Assembly (NCBI GenBank): GCA_900095095.1
Contig: FMBT01000302.1
Span: forward strand, 434,001 to 498,000
Origin: Fragilariopsis cylindrus CCMP1102
Taxonomy: Eukaryota; Bacillariophyta; Bacillariophyceae; Bacillariales; Bacillariaceae
DNA: 64,000 bases
Direction of reading: 5' to 3'
Shown here: piece after piece, positions 1 through 10,459 of the stretch
How positions within the stretch are numbered: the first letter of the stretch is position 1
How the letters are laid out: each line of letters begins with the position of its first letter
Position numbers and translations under genes: made by a program
Notes under the pieces: generated by a model
Database searches by the model: none
What the model was told of the DNA's origin: nothing
The model's input: only the letters and a program-made list of their open reading frames with translations

Positions 1-288
1 CGTCTTACATCAGCTGATGATAGTATGAATCTTACATTAGAAGAAGAAGAAGATGAAGAAGATGATGACAATGATCAAGAACACAAAAATAATAATGAGA
101 AGAAGAAGAAGGAATGTAATAAACAAAAAACTGTAGCTGTCAATATTGAACGTAATATACGTGGATCAAATATACGGTATATACATTTTCCTGATAATGC
201 TAATTTATCATCTGTTTTTCAATCTGGTCGAGAACGTGAAAAAAATGCATCACAAAAGTATCAAAAAACAAAACGAAAATCATCATAA
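1..288 (+). CDS. C-terminal end of an acidic/basic low-complexity protein (partial)
   Basis: The frame is open from the first base of the window to a TAA at 286-288, so this is probably the last ~95 codons of a gene that begins outside. The first Met is at 25, but nothing marks it as the real start. The protein has an Asp/Glu run, then a Lys/Asn-rich stretch, then a more ordinary segment containing NIRGSNIRYIHFP and a Lys/Arg-rich tail. I do not recognise the family. The mix of acidic and basic tracts is common in diatom nuclear proteins; that is an inference only. Confidence 0.45.
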   Translation, partial: RLTSADDSMNLTLEEEEDEEDDDNDQEHKNNNEKKKKECNKQKTVAVNIERNIRGSNIRYIHFPDNANLSSVFQSGREREKNASQKYQKTKRKSS

Positions 289-1461
289 AATAAACAATAA
301 CAGAACAAAAACGAACAAACGAGCAAACGAAGAAAGACCGACACCAACGGTGCTGTAATGATAATGCGATACACGGTCGTTTGTCACACGAATCTTCAAA
401 TTGAATTGAAATGCATAGAACATCACACAAAAAAGAATTTTCGGGGTATGCCCGTCGACGACTTTTGGCTTTAGGCATGCATTCCTATTGTTATTATTTT
501 CTGAAGGAAAAAAAATCCAACCAGTTATAGAAGGATGGTTATGATTATGATCCATCCGCTTCATCGCGTTTCTCGGGAGCGAGCAACAATATAAACATTC
601 ATGGATAATCCCCCCCCCCCCCCAACATTTAAAGGGGTACACTACATTAGCAATATTATTACTGTACTGTAGTAGTAACAGCAAGTATCAGTATCAGCAA
701 TTTATGATTTTTCAAAAAGAAAACAACTACAGCCAAGCAATGCAATAGCAACAACAAGAAAGGAAGAAAGAAAGAAATCTAATCTAATAAAATAAAATCA
801 AACATGGAAATCTATAATATTTGTTACTATATCTTTTAAAATTATACCATATAGCAACCTCTATCTGATACCGTATATCGTCAAGTGGGGCCGTGTTGTC
901 ACTTTTGAGATAGACTGGTATATATGTCTGTCTGTCTGAAACGAACGGATCAATTTACGGTAATATATTCCAAATCGTCATCGTCACCTATTTTATCTTA
1001 TTTTACTTGTCGCTAGCTATCGTTATCTCGTCTCTCGTCTCTATCTCTTTCTCTCTCTCGTTGACTCTAGTATCGTAAACTGCTGTTCTGTTCTGTACCG
1101 TTAAGTCAAGTCAAGATTAAGCCATCATTAGCTGGAAAGGAAGAAATAAACCAAATGCAGAACAATAATTCATTTTTCTTTTCTTTTCGTACACCATCTT
1201 CTATCCTCAAGAGAGAGAGAGAGAGATGACTAGACGAAGGTGTCAAAATTATAAACAGATAGAACAATACAATACAAAAACTTCGTTCATGCTTTTAAGG
1301 TCTAGTCGAGCCGAACCGAGCCGAGTCGACTCGATATGCTACGCTGCACCTTTCCATTCTGTTTGCCTTTTGCTGTGCGTAGAGTACTAGTAGTACATAC
1401 CTTTTCTGTACTATTTTGTTTATTCATTTTTGTTTTCTTTTTTTCCCTCTTTTTTTTACAT
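289..1461. other. Intergenic region with simple repeats
   Basis: No supported gene. It contains a run of 14 C at 610-623, a CT-rich stretch around 1030-1060 and a GA run at about 1211-1225. Open frames on the minus strand here have no protein-like composition. It separates the convergent ends of the first two genes. Confidence 0.6.
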
Positions 1462-2598
1462 TTACATAAATTCAATATCAGGTCGTTCTTTTTTCAACAC
1501 ATCAATATTGCCTTGTGTTAAATCACTATGAAACCATTTCAATGTTTTAGGTGCATTACGTATAAATTTCATTAACGCATTTTGTGGTACATCTATACAT
1601 TGTGAAAATGATGAACAACGACTCGAAAAAACTTTTGCATTCTTGATTGATAAACGTTCTAATTTGGTACCATTTTCACAAAAATCTTGAAATATATAAT
1701 TTTCGTTTGGTTCGTCTATTAAATCAACAAAATCATTATACTCTTGACGATTTTTTATCAAAAATATTGTATCATTCATAATAAATTCTTTAATTGTATC
1801 TTGTATTAAATGAAATTGATATCCAGATATATCTATATTATATTTTGAATAATTCCAGATAATGTTTGTAACTTGTAGTGTATTCAATTGAGTTAATATT
1901 CTATCTGCATTAGTTATTGAAGGGAAAATTATATATGAAAAATTAATTGTATGGACTGTTTTATTTTTATAATAGTTATTACGAAATAAGCATGATATAA
2001 TATTAAATATAACAGATGGACGAACCTGTCTTTTGTAAATTTTATCTAATGACGTTGGTGGTAATGAAATATCAAATAATAATTTATTACCACGATTACG
2101 TCTTTTAGGTGTATCAATATCATAATATGTATTTGTTAAATGTATTTGTTGTGCATCCCATGATGATACATCATTATATTCATTAATACAATTCAATTTT
2201 ATACGTTTATAATGATTAAACTTTTTACTTTGATTTTCCTTTTGATTGTATACTAATTTTCGTAACAAACTCCGAGTGTTTGATTTTGGACGAGGACTAA
2301 TTATATAGGTAGGAATAATTTTCCATTCAATACCACCTTTTTGTCGTTTCAAATCATTATAGAACTGTTTTGAAACAACTGTCAAATCAATAAGTTCATC
2401 AAGTGTACACTGATCTCCTCCTAAATAATTGAGGATCTTAACACGGATAGAATCTGGTAGTAAATTGTACGATGCAGTCGTTGTTGTCCCCATCTCTTGC
2501 TCCTTATCATCATCTGTCTCATCCTCATCCTCGTCCTCATCCTCACTTTCCGTTTCGTATTCTTCGTGTTCTTCTTCTTCGTTGCTGCTAATCGACAT
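1462..2598 (-). CDS. F-box protein with divergent leucine-rich C-terminus
   Basis: Intact single-exon frame of 378 codons. Residues 1-36 are almost entirely Glu/Asp/Ser. Residues ~45-90 look like an F-box (LLPDSIRVKILNYL followed by LIDLTVVSKQFYNDL), the SKP1-binding module of SCF ubiquitin ligases. The remainder is Ile/Asn/Tyr-rich with weak leucine-rich-repeat character and ends in a motif like DLTQGNIDVLKKERPDIEF, which I associate with an expanded diatom F-box family. By family knowledge it would select substrates for ubiquitination; the substrate is unknown. The Met at 2598 is chosen because it directly precedes the acidic leader and the F-box lies in frame. No transmembrane segment or signal peptide is seen. 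Confidence 0.75.
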   Translation of the reverse strand: MSISSNEEEEHEEYETESEDEDEDEDETDDDKEQEMGTTTTASYNLLPDSIRVKILNYLGGDQCTLDELIDLTVVSKQFYNDLKRQKGGIEWKIIPTYIISPRPKSNTRSLLRKLVYNQKENQSKKFNHYKRIKLNCINEYNDVSSWDAQQIHLTNTYYDIDTPKRRNRGNKLLFDISLPPTSLDKIYKRQVRPSVIFNIISCLFRNNYYKNKTVHTINFSYIIFPSITNADRILTQLNTLQVTNIIWNYSKYNIDISGYQFHLIQDTIKEFIMNDTIFLIKNRQEYNDFVDLIDEPNENYIFQDFCENGTKLERLSIKNAKVFSSRCSSFSQCIDVPQNALMKFIRNAPKTLKWFHSDLTQGNIDVLKKERPDIEFM

Positions 2599-3206
2599 GA
2601 TGACCTTATTGCTTGGTAGCGTAAAATGTTGGTTGATATTTGCTTGTTTCTACTTCTGCTTCTGCTTTTGTTTTTGCTTGTACTTCTAGCGCTTATACTG
2701 CTACTCTGCTCGGCTTATCTTATATGGGATAGATGGTGTTGTGAAGATATATTTAGCGTACAAGTTTAGGAACTAATGCCACACTTTTTTTTGCTCGGGA
2801 TATGAGCCCAATAATTAGAAGAAAACTGTATAAACACTCAGCCCTACTCGGACAAAACGATATTAAATTGATACTAATAAAAGCGATCCGTTATTAAAGA
2901 TTCGGAATGGGTTTGATTTCAGCTTTCAGAAACTGTCTTTCATTGGTCAATCCTATTTTTAGTTGTCGAATTACATATGGTTTTCTAGTACGTGTAATGT
3001 TGAAATTCAATTTCAAATTCAATTACTTAACTACTGCAATAGAGCATCGACTAGAATGCGGTTTTAAATTGGTCTAATAGCGAGGTGACCAGCCATTATA
3101 ATAGCACAGAATGATACAGATTTCAGAACTGTGATCTCCTACTTGCTTTGTTCACATGTTTTGAATTTACAAGCATGCCACACTACTGTAGTAGCAACGA
3201 TATTTT
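2599..3206. other. Intergenic region
   Basis: AT-rich, no supported gene. It lies between the F-box gene (minus) and the transposase remnant (plus). I looked for terminal inverted repeats of the transposon here and could not match any to sequence after 6362. Confidence 0.5.
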
Positions 3207-3284
3207 TTGAAGATATTTTCGAACAATGACATACAAGGTATATTGTCATTGCAGGGTCTTCTATACACTCACGAACCACAAAGA

Positions 3285-6200
3285 ATGAGTGAAGCAACAG
3301 AAGACAATTACAAGCAACGGATAGAGCATGCTGCAAGGTATCTGCTATTCGATGAGCAACTTTGTGCCGTACCTAGTCAAAGGCTGACACTGAAAGGAGC
3401 GCTGTTAAAAGTTGGATTTTCACAGGAGGAAATCAACAACAATAAGCATCGGCATGGTGTGGATAGAGCAAAAAGAAGATTGACGTCTTCACTTCATGGT
3501 TCTCTTCCATCGTTGGTGAATATTGCGTCACCGGGTGCCTTGTCTGCAATTACCGACACAGACACCGCAACAGCAACAACCCCGGCCGTCACAACAAAAA
3601 AGAAAAGAAAAAGAAAAACACGACGAACAGTATCACAACTAATGTCCGATCATTGTGAGGCAAGAAAAGCAAAGGAAAAGGAGGAGATGTCGTATTTTGA
3701 GGCTGTGGAAGAATACAAATCACAGCGATCATTACCAAAGAAACAACGAAGAAGTGCTCAAAAGATTGTGGATGCCATAAATCAAAAAACAATACAAATG
3801 TGAACGAATCCACGGTCCGGGATCGTGTTAAGCAAGGAATTGAAGACTCAGCTCCGTGCCGAGGAAGAAAGGGTGTAGTGAAAGGTGAATTACGGGATGC
3901 TATTCTTTCTGGCCTAAGGTCATACATTGCACTTGAAAATGCAAACCAGTCAACCATGCCAAATCAACAAAAATTGATCAAAGTTTTAGATAAAGTTGTG
4001 GAACAATTAGGAATTAAACATCCCGACAAATTATTTGGCCGTATGAAGCGTGATATTGCGAATGAAATAGCTGTTACAACAACAAATACTACAATGGAGA
4101 AACGAAGATTGGTTTGGTCTACTTACAATAACATCAATATTTGGTTCGAACAAATGAAGAAGGAATTAATTGAATTAGGTTTTGCCCGTGCTGTTACTAC
4201 TGAAGATGTCGACATGGTTGGTGAATTAGTGTTCCATCCCGGACAGCTTGATCGTATCCTTAATATTGATGAGAGTGAAGTGTCAACGGATGGTACAAGT
4301 AAGCTTACCGGCGGTCGTCCTGTTACTGAATACTGTTCTCGTGAAAGTAGTATTAGCGGTGCGGAAGGATCAAACAAGAGTGGTTACAGTGCTACTTTCA
4401 TTGGTGGTAGTACAATGAGTGGTTATCCGGTACCACCCCATTTCCAAGTAAGAAGTTTAGCTCAAACAGAACAAAATAGAAAACTGGATGCAGATTTATT
4501 CAAAGACATGCGAAAAATTCGTGGACAATTTGGTTTCGATCGAGTGAAAGAATTTGGTGTGACAGCTGGTTGCAACATCAAGGCGGGTATGGACGTAGTT
4601 GATAAAGTGCTAATACGTGTAATAACTAGATTCTCTATTATTTGATATTAAGGTTGTGATAAGAAATTATGAGTGCTTCATATTCCATTTGCAATCTCCT
4701 CCCTTTGATAGGAAAGATGTGATGTAGTTGTTGTAGTGTGTACGGCGCTGTAATCCTGGTATTCGTGACATATTGTATATATATTGCCTATGCAGTCATT
4801 TGGGCTGTAGTACTGGTATTCGTAATGTCTGATATATATATAGCCTATGCGGTCATTCGGGTCATTCGGGTCATTCACTTCATTCGCTCTAGTCCTAGTT
4901 CTCTAAGTACTTGTGCTAATGTAGGCCCAGACTTGGCATATATGTTAGTATATATATTGCGCTTGTGCCCCGAATGAGGCCCAGACTTATCAGGCCCAGA
5001 CTTGGTGGTTGTGGGACTGAAATTGGGACTAGACTTGGATCGAGTAATCGCGCTGGTTGCGCGACTACTTAGTATTTTAATAGTAGTAGAATTGTGTAAA
5101 TATGTTGAGAATTGTATTGTACCATTGTATCCTGATGCGGAGGATGTTGCTGGTAAGAGAGTGTTGCTTATTGTTGATAGTGGTCCCGGACGAATACAAG
5201 TAGAAATGCTAGCAAGATTGAAACTTAAAGGTATTTATCTTAAGCCCGGTGTACCCAATACTACTCACATCACACAACCAACCGATCAAAACTATGGACT
5301 ATTCAAAAGTATTTATCGATCGAATCTGAAACTACTCACAAAACATACTACGACTATCAAACACACAAGCATTCCTTTGATGGTATTCGGTGGTGATTTC
5401 AAGGATGAGGATGGTGCTGTTTTATGTCATCTACAAAGTGCATTTGATGAAGCATTTTCCTTTGATCGTAACCAAGAGGTGTGGAGGAAACTTGGCTTCA
5501 ATCCATTCACACGAGCATGCTTGTTAGATGCAAAGGTAAAGCATGAAGTAGTTGTGCTTGCCGACGGTACGATAGACCTTGAAGGTGATCCACTTTCGCA
5601 CTTACTAATGAAGTACGAGCAAGAAAATAAAGCAGCTGTTGCAAAAATCAACCAGTATGGTGGGTCGGGCAACTATTTGTTGAAAGAAGCACCAAGGTTA
5701 TCAGCGCAACGAAAGAAGATTGCTGTTACTGCTCCGATGTCACGTGAAAGGCAGGACCTATTGGGAAAGTCTAGTTCTTTGCTACTGCGGGGGCTGTCGT
5801 CAATACGGATGATTTTTTTATTGCAACAGAAAGAAAGAAGCGAAGTGAAGACATCATAGTGTTATCTAAACAAAAGAATGAACACGAACATTATGCTGCT
5901 CTTAATGATAAAGCAAAAGAATTGATTGTACAAAAACGTGTTAAAGGCATCAATGTGTATACGCATGAATCACTCCATGATAGAGGTGTTATCACGAATG
6001 AACAATTGAAAATATTAATTGAAGATCACACTGGAAAAAAAGCTAGTTCAAAAGATAATAATAAACTTGGATTGGTTCAGCTGTGGTTAGACGTACGGGA
6101 TAAGAAGGCTTTTGTTCCAAAAGAATGGACACCATCGGACAACTTAAATCTAGAAAGGTTGGAAACATAAGAAGTAACAATAGAGAAGACACAACTAGCA

Positions 6201-6362
6201 CGAGAAGCAACAAAATTGTTCCAAGGGTTTGCCGGTGCTGCAAAGCATTTGCCGCAAGAATACATCGATAAATTACCACAAGAGGACAAAAATACCATAC
6301 TACAGAAGCTACGTCCAAGTGTTGCTGCTAGTATAACAGGTAATAATGTAGAAGAAGTGTAA
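3285..6362 (+). pseudogene. DDE-type transposase pseudogene
   Basis: Coding remnant of the element above. Frame changes fall near 3800, between 4645 and 5002, and near 5858; there is also an in-frame TAA at 6168-6170, after which the frame stays open to TAA 6360-6362 with a plausible C-terminus (EYIDKLPQEDK). In the JERKY/pogo group the D-D-D/E triad cuts and joins DNA. Here all three acidic residues can still be read but lie in different frames. Total recoverable length is roughly 900 codons, long for this group; part of that is the minisatellite gap. Confidence 0.7.
4738..5003 (+). repeat. Minisatellite within the transposase core
   Basis: Two adjacent ~57-bp units, each containing TGGTATTCGT then TATATATA then GCCTATGC and GTCATT, followed by three GGTCATTC steps to about 4880. 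Next come three copies of AGGCCCAGACTT at 4923-4934, 4977-4988 and 4992-5003. It occupies the place where the transposase core should continue between its first and second catalytic Asp. Confidence 0.7.
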
Positions 6363-6835
6363 ATAATAAATAATACCATCGTCGTGAAACATCTTGTTAT
6401 TGTTGTTGTTTTAGTCTTGAAAAGAAGCAATACGTATTTATTTTTTTCTTGGTCAAAAAATGGAGTTAGAAGGTCCTTCTTCTTGTCATACCTTGTGCTA
6501 TTAATATAGAAGAGTGTGCACCAAATTCGTTTTGTGATTAGACCAATAGAAGATTTAATATGGTTGATTTAATGAAAAATTCTACTCTCGTGATGTGTCA
6601 ACAGACCCGGTTTGAAAAGAATTGATATCTTGGCTTAAAAAATAGGACTTGGGAACTGAAGAGGAGCGTAGTAGTAGCAGTTGAGTTGCTTGTGATGGGA
6701 GGTATGATTTTGTTTATTTTCATTCATAGGAAGTGGTCTAAAAATGAGCCACCATGGTCAAATCCATGAGGACGCAATTAAAATAATAATAATAATTAAA
6801 ATTTACGATTACTAGTGCCGAATTACAGTGCTAAT

Positions 6836-6869
6836 TGTGACCACACATCAAAATTGATGTGTGGTCACA
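6836..6869. repeat. Perfect 16-bp inverted repeat, 2-nt loop
   Basis: Arms TGTGACCACACATCAA (6836-6851) and its exact reverse complement (6854-6869) are separated by AA. It lies about 470 bp after the transposase stop. It may be a transposon-associated palindrome or a regulatory dyad; nothing in the sequence decides. Confidence 0.85.
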
Positions 6870-7159
6870 TTATTCATGGTTACACGCGTAACCTATGCTC
6901 GGTAAAAAAGGCTAGGACTAATTACACATTTTTTCGTCGTAGCGCGTTGGTATGTTTCTACGCGAGCATGAGTTATTAGTTCTTAAACTTGTAGACAGAA
7001 AACAATCAAGAATGCAAGAAGCAAGAATGGAAGAATCGAGAATCAATCGGTCGAGTCGAAGAGGTGGTTTTCAGCCAAAGCAAATCATACGAGTATTTTT
7101 GATTGTTGAATGTAGGAACAATCATCCACGAATGACAAATTGTTTTGATGAATTCTGGA

Positions 7160-7176
7160 TTGGTACTTTCTTAGTC
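7160..7176. repeat. Left arm of a direct repeat flanking element copy A
   Basis: TTGGTACTTTCTTAGTC is identical at 7160-7176 and 9800-9816, within longer diverged similarity (about 7143-7210 versus 9781-9860, including a shared GAACAGG). The pair brackets the 2.5 kb element. Confidence 0.7.
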
Positions 7177-7282
7177 CTTATTAGAAGCTCGGTTACCGTA
7201 CTTGAACAGGGTTCTTACAGGTAAAGGCAACAGACATAGATAGTACCACTTTGGCACTCCACGTGGAATTAGTCATTAATAT

Positions 7283-7497
7283 AAAAACTAAATCATGCCC
7301 AAAATTTTACTACTATTTGTTATTGTAGTATATAATAACAACTTTAGCATCTAGTATATATACCTAAAGAGTCTTTTTTTTGGAAAAATAAACCTTGAAG
7401 TTTACACTTGACCTATTGGATGGAGAACTGTTATTTTCCTTAGTCTTGTAAGTCTACTGGTATCTCACAATTAAGGCTCACACACAGCACACATTTT
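7283..7497 (+). repeat. Left terminal repeat of copy A
   Basis: About 215 bp running from AAAAACTAAATCATGCCC to the GGCTCACACACAGCACAC motif, where the satellite begins. It has a close match at 43515-43728 and a partial inverted match at 45414-45518. Confidence 0.65.
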
Positions 7498-8455
7498 AGG
7501 GATTTAAAATGTATGTGTACACACAACAAAATATCTCATTTGAAAGGGTTGCGACAAGACCTTCTGGGCCGGGTGCACTAGCATCCGCATAGTGTACTAG
7601 AACAATGTAGTTGCCTCCTACCCCTACCACTTTTTTGTTCAAGTGGTTGTTGAGTAAATTACAATCCGCTGTCATGGCAGGCACACAAACAACAAGATTT
7701 TTGATCAGAAATGAACAACAATATATCTCATTTGAAAGTGTTGCAGATGACAACACCTTCCGGGTCGGGTGCACTAGCATTTTTTTAGTATACTAGAACA
7801 TTGTAGTTGCCTCCTACCACTTTTTTGTTCCTGTGGTTGAGGAAAAAAATGTATCTTGCTAATGTGGTAGGCACACAAACAACAAGATTTTTAATCAAAA
7901 TGAACCACAAAATATCTCACTTGACAGGGTTGAAGAGGATAACACCTTCTGGGGCGGGTGCTCTAGCATTCTTTTAGTATACTAGAATATTGTGTTTGCC
8001 TTCTACAATTTTTTGTTCCTGTGGTTGCAGAAAAATATTTGTTTTGCTAATGTGGTAGGCACACAAACAACAAGATTTTTAATCAAAATGAACCACAAAA
8101 TATCTCACTTGACAGGGTTGAAGAGGACAACACCTTCTGGGGCGGGTGCACTAGCATTCTTTTAGTATACTAGAATATTGTGTTTGCCTTCTACAATTTT
8201 TTGTTCCTCTGTGGTTGCAGAAAAATATTTGTTTTGCTAATGGGGTAGGCACACAAACAACAAGATTTTTGATAAAAATGAACCACAAAATATCTCATTT
8301 GAAAGTGTTACAACGGACAACACCTTCTGGATTGGGTGCACCAGCCTCCGCATATTATACTAGAACATTGTGTTTGCCTCCTACAACTTTTTTGTTCATG
8401 GGGTTGAGGAATAAAATTTGTTTTGCTGTTGTGGTAGGCACAAAAACAACTAGGT
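7496..8455 (+). repeat. 190-bp tandem satellite, about five units
   Basis: The landmark GGCACACAAACAACAAG recurs at about 7679, 7870, 8058, 8248 and (as GGCACAAAAACAACTAG) 8438, spacings of 188-190 bp. Each unit also has AAAATATCTCAYTTGA, GTGCACTAGCAT, TAYACTAGAA and TTTTTTGTTC. The third and fourth units are nearly identical, the outer ones more diverged, suggesting recent amplification in the middle of the array. Confidence 0.85.
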
Positions 8456-9882
8456 GAACAAGAGATCCAGGTGTAGGTTGGTATGAAACACAATGGTTTG
8501 ACATTGAATGTGTTTCCCTCCTACCATCCCTGGTGGTTGATCATCACTTGACTAAAGTAATTCTGCTTGGTATCATTTCTACCTCACAAATTCTCCAGTG
8601 GAGTTTGGTTATCGGAATATTGCAATAAGAATAAGATGAATAACTTACTTCTCCTTAGGTGAATAATAAGTTGAATAACTTCTCCTTAGGTTCTAGAACC
8701 AGCATGGTGCACCAAAATACCACCCAGTCATCCATCTCATAACCAGAGGGAATGAACCAAGGGTCATGATCCCTCACATTTACCTTATTCTTGCCTCCAG
8801 AACACAAACATTGCATTTTGGCCAATATGTGATATTATTTTCATGCCCAAAAGTACCATTCAGAAATAGGCTACCATAACATCAAAAGAAGGAATCGGAC
8901 CATGGTTTGAACACCCAGATACCTTCCATATATGCATATGGTCAAAATACACCAACAATGCTTGCAACGTTTGCAATAATGGTGGTGTAGTGGGGCGGGT
9001 AACAATAAAATAGACACAAAATTGCCCAAAATGCACATGTTGCAAAAATATTTGAGATGCTACCGAGCCCATACCAGGTATGCTGAGTCCCAAATAAAAT
9101 AGCTAGGCATCAACCTAATTCATAAAGGTTTTGGATTATATCATTGCTCCAGGTATCCATGCATATATTTGGGGTGTCACGGGTCAAAACCCACCGCTAT
9201 TAAAACACACAATTTCTCTAAGTGCCAAGTGCACGTGTAATCAAGGCTGTGATGCACCATCAATACATACCTAATAACCTTGAAAGATTATATGGAGCTC
9301 AACATTATACCTATGGGTACAAGGTCCAACTATTGCTTAGGGCTCTAGGGAGGTTAGGAAGGTGTCAGGGTGTGCTAAGCCCCCAAAAGGGTCATTTAGG
9401 CCCAAAAACAGGTTTTCCGCCTTTAGCACCGACATCAGCCTGGTCCTGCCCATAGCTTGCCAAGTTTATATTGCACTTGTTGTAAATGGTCAACCCCATG
9501 TGCTTACTTTGAGATAATTCATTCTTTTGAGTGTGTACTAGGTCACATACCCCTCCAAATGGGCCATTTTTTCAGGTCCTAGGCTGTATCACACCCTTTA
9601 CCACCTTCCAGTGTTAAGAACACATACCTAGCGCCCCAAAGTCCGGTCCAGGTATCCACTCTATGTATATTAAACTCAGATTATACCATCTGATTGGGAC
9701 TTTATATATGCTAGGATGGATTTAGAATGCCAGAAAGTGGAGTGGTACAGATAGCAAGTACTACAGGACATGATTTAGCTTTTTCGTTGAATTTGTCGGT
9801 TGGTACTTTCTTAGTCTTTGTTCGTAGCACGCATTAATTAGAGTCCGTATCGTGAACAGGTCGTTCGTTACCTTCACATACA

Positions 9883-10294
9883 CTACTTCCTCCGGGTAGC
9901 TCTCTTTGTCCACTGGGTTAAGCGCGATAATATCTTAACGCGCGTAATAAGACGGGGTCAATCTTGTTTTTTTTAATGTGCATTTCACACTTGCTAATTT
10001 AGTTTATCAGGTTGCCTATTTCAGCAGGGAATATGCTAGGGTAAAACTTTAGGATGTTGATATATGAAATCTATGTTGAATAATAGTTTAGATGGAACCT
10101 TCAAATTTTGAAAGATATTCTTTATTGATTGAGTTGTACACAGTTGAATGATGTATAGTTTTAAATTAAATTTACTAGTATTTGCTAGTTATTTTTTGGG
10201 CATTATTTAGTTTTTTGAATGATAGCGTGCTTTAGCGTGCAAAATATTATCGCGCTTATCCCCGTGGACAAAGAGAGCTACCCGGAGGAAGTAG
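9883..10294. mobile_element. 412-bp MITE with 51-bp terminal inverted repeats
   Basis: The left end (9883-9933) starts CTACTTCCTCCGGGTAGCTC and the right end (10244-10294) is its reverse complement with two mismatches over 51 bp. If the outer TA belongs to the target, the element proper starts at CTTCCTCC and sits in a TA duplication (9884-9885 and 10292-10293), as Tc1/mariner/pogo relatives do. Near the right end, the reverse-complement strand reads AAACTAAATAATGCCCAAAA, close to the start of copy A's terminal repeat. It has no coding capacity. Confidence 0.8.
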
Positions 10295-10459
10295 AATGTA
10301 AGATTTAAAGATTTGTTGCAACGACATCAAACATTCAAACATATTGACCCTTTCAACAAAACACCGGTGTAAGGACTTCGTACCTCAGACTTTATTTACG
10401 AAGAGATTGATTGATTCTGTTAAGATAAGAAGAGACATACAATTAATTATATATCAAAA

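Larger units (their letters stand above)
3207..6362 (+). mobile_element. Decayed pogo/DDE_1-like DNA transposon (transposase remnant)
   Basis: Four successive open pieces read as one transposase. Piece 1 (3207-3803, a better Met at 3285) has a Lys-rich segment and the start of a helix-turn-helix. Piece 2 (3800-4645) completes it (ESTVRDRVKQG) and carries the first catalytic Asp (ILNIDESEVSTDG). Piece 3 (5002-5859) carries the second (LLIVDSGPGR) and the hallmark NTTHITQPTDQNYGLFK with the third Asp. Piece 4 (5859-6170) continues in-frame past one TAA to 6362. Each junction between pieces is a shift equivalent to one lost base, and 4646-5001 replaces the middle of the catalytic core with minisatellite. 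The element is therefore inactive. It is a class II element; terminal repeats and target duplication were not identified. Confidence 0.75.
6363..7282. other. Intergenic region downstream of transposase, with a hairpin and a repeat arm
   Basis: Holds a perfect inverted repeat at 6836-6869 and, at about 7143-7210, a sequence repeated at 9781-9860 on the other side of the satellite element. A 90-codon open frame at 6952-7224 overlaps the repeat and is not convincingly coding. Confidence 0.5.
7283..9785 (+). mobile_element. Non-autonomous TIR element with internal 190-bp satellite, copy A
   Basis: The left terminal repeat (7283-7497) begins with AAAAACTAAATCATGCCC and matches the plus-strand left end of copy B (43515-43728) at roughly 85% by eye. 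The remainder (satellite 7496-8455 then a ~1.3 kb core) matches copy B in reverse orientation. The right terminal repeat is almost gone: only 9769-9785 (CATGATTTAGCTTTTTC) remains, the near reverse complement of 7281-7297. No transposase is encoded, so it must have been mobilised in trans if it is a DNA transposon. Open frames shared by the two copies differ almost only at amino-acid-changing positions, so I treat the core as non-coding. Confidence 0.65.

Noticed and set aside
283-684. Minus-strand frame of 133 codons across the C14 tract
   Set aside because: Includes a Gly run from the homopolymer and no protein-like pattern; treated as a shadow.
6952-7224. 90-codon frame after the transposase hairpin
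   Set aside because: It overlaps a DNA repeat also found at 9781-9860, where the frame is closed, so it is unlikely to be coding.
7496-8455. Regularly spaced repeats suggesting a CRISPR-like array
   Set aside because: Units are ~190 bp contiguous tandem repeats without short spacers, in a eukaryotic genome; it is a satellite.
8860-9093. 77-codon frame in copy A with an equally long partner at 44370-44600 in copy B (both end with a similar C-terminus)
   Set aside because: Aligned codon by codon, nearly all differences change the amino acid (for example Cys/His, Leu/Gln, Tyr/Cys, Ser/Phe). That is not the pattern of a selected protein.
9222-9455. Open frame in copy A resembling one in copy B at 44035-44238
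   Set aside because: It is shared because the DNA is shared. Low complexity and lack of a domain or a consistent start give no reason to call it a gene.
3207-10294. Whether the transposase remnant mobilised the MITE and satellite element
   Set aside because: The MITE terminal repeat (CTTCCTCCGGGTAGC) was not found near either end of the transposase remnant, so there is no support for a link.
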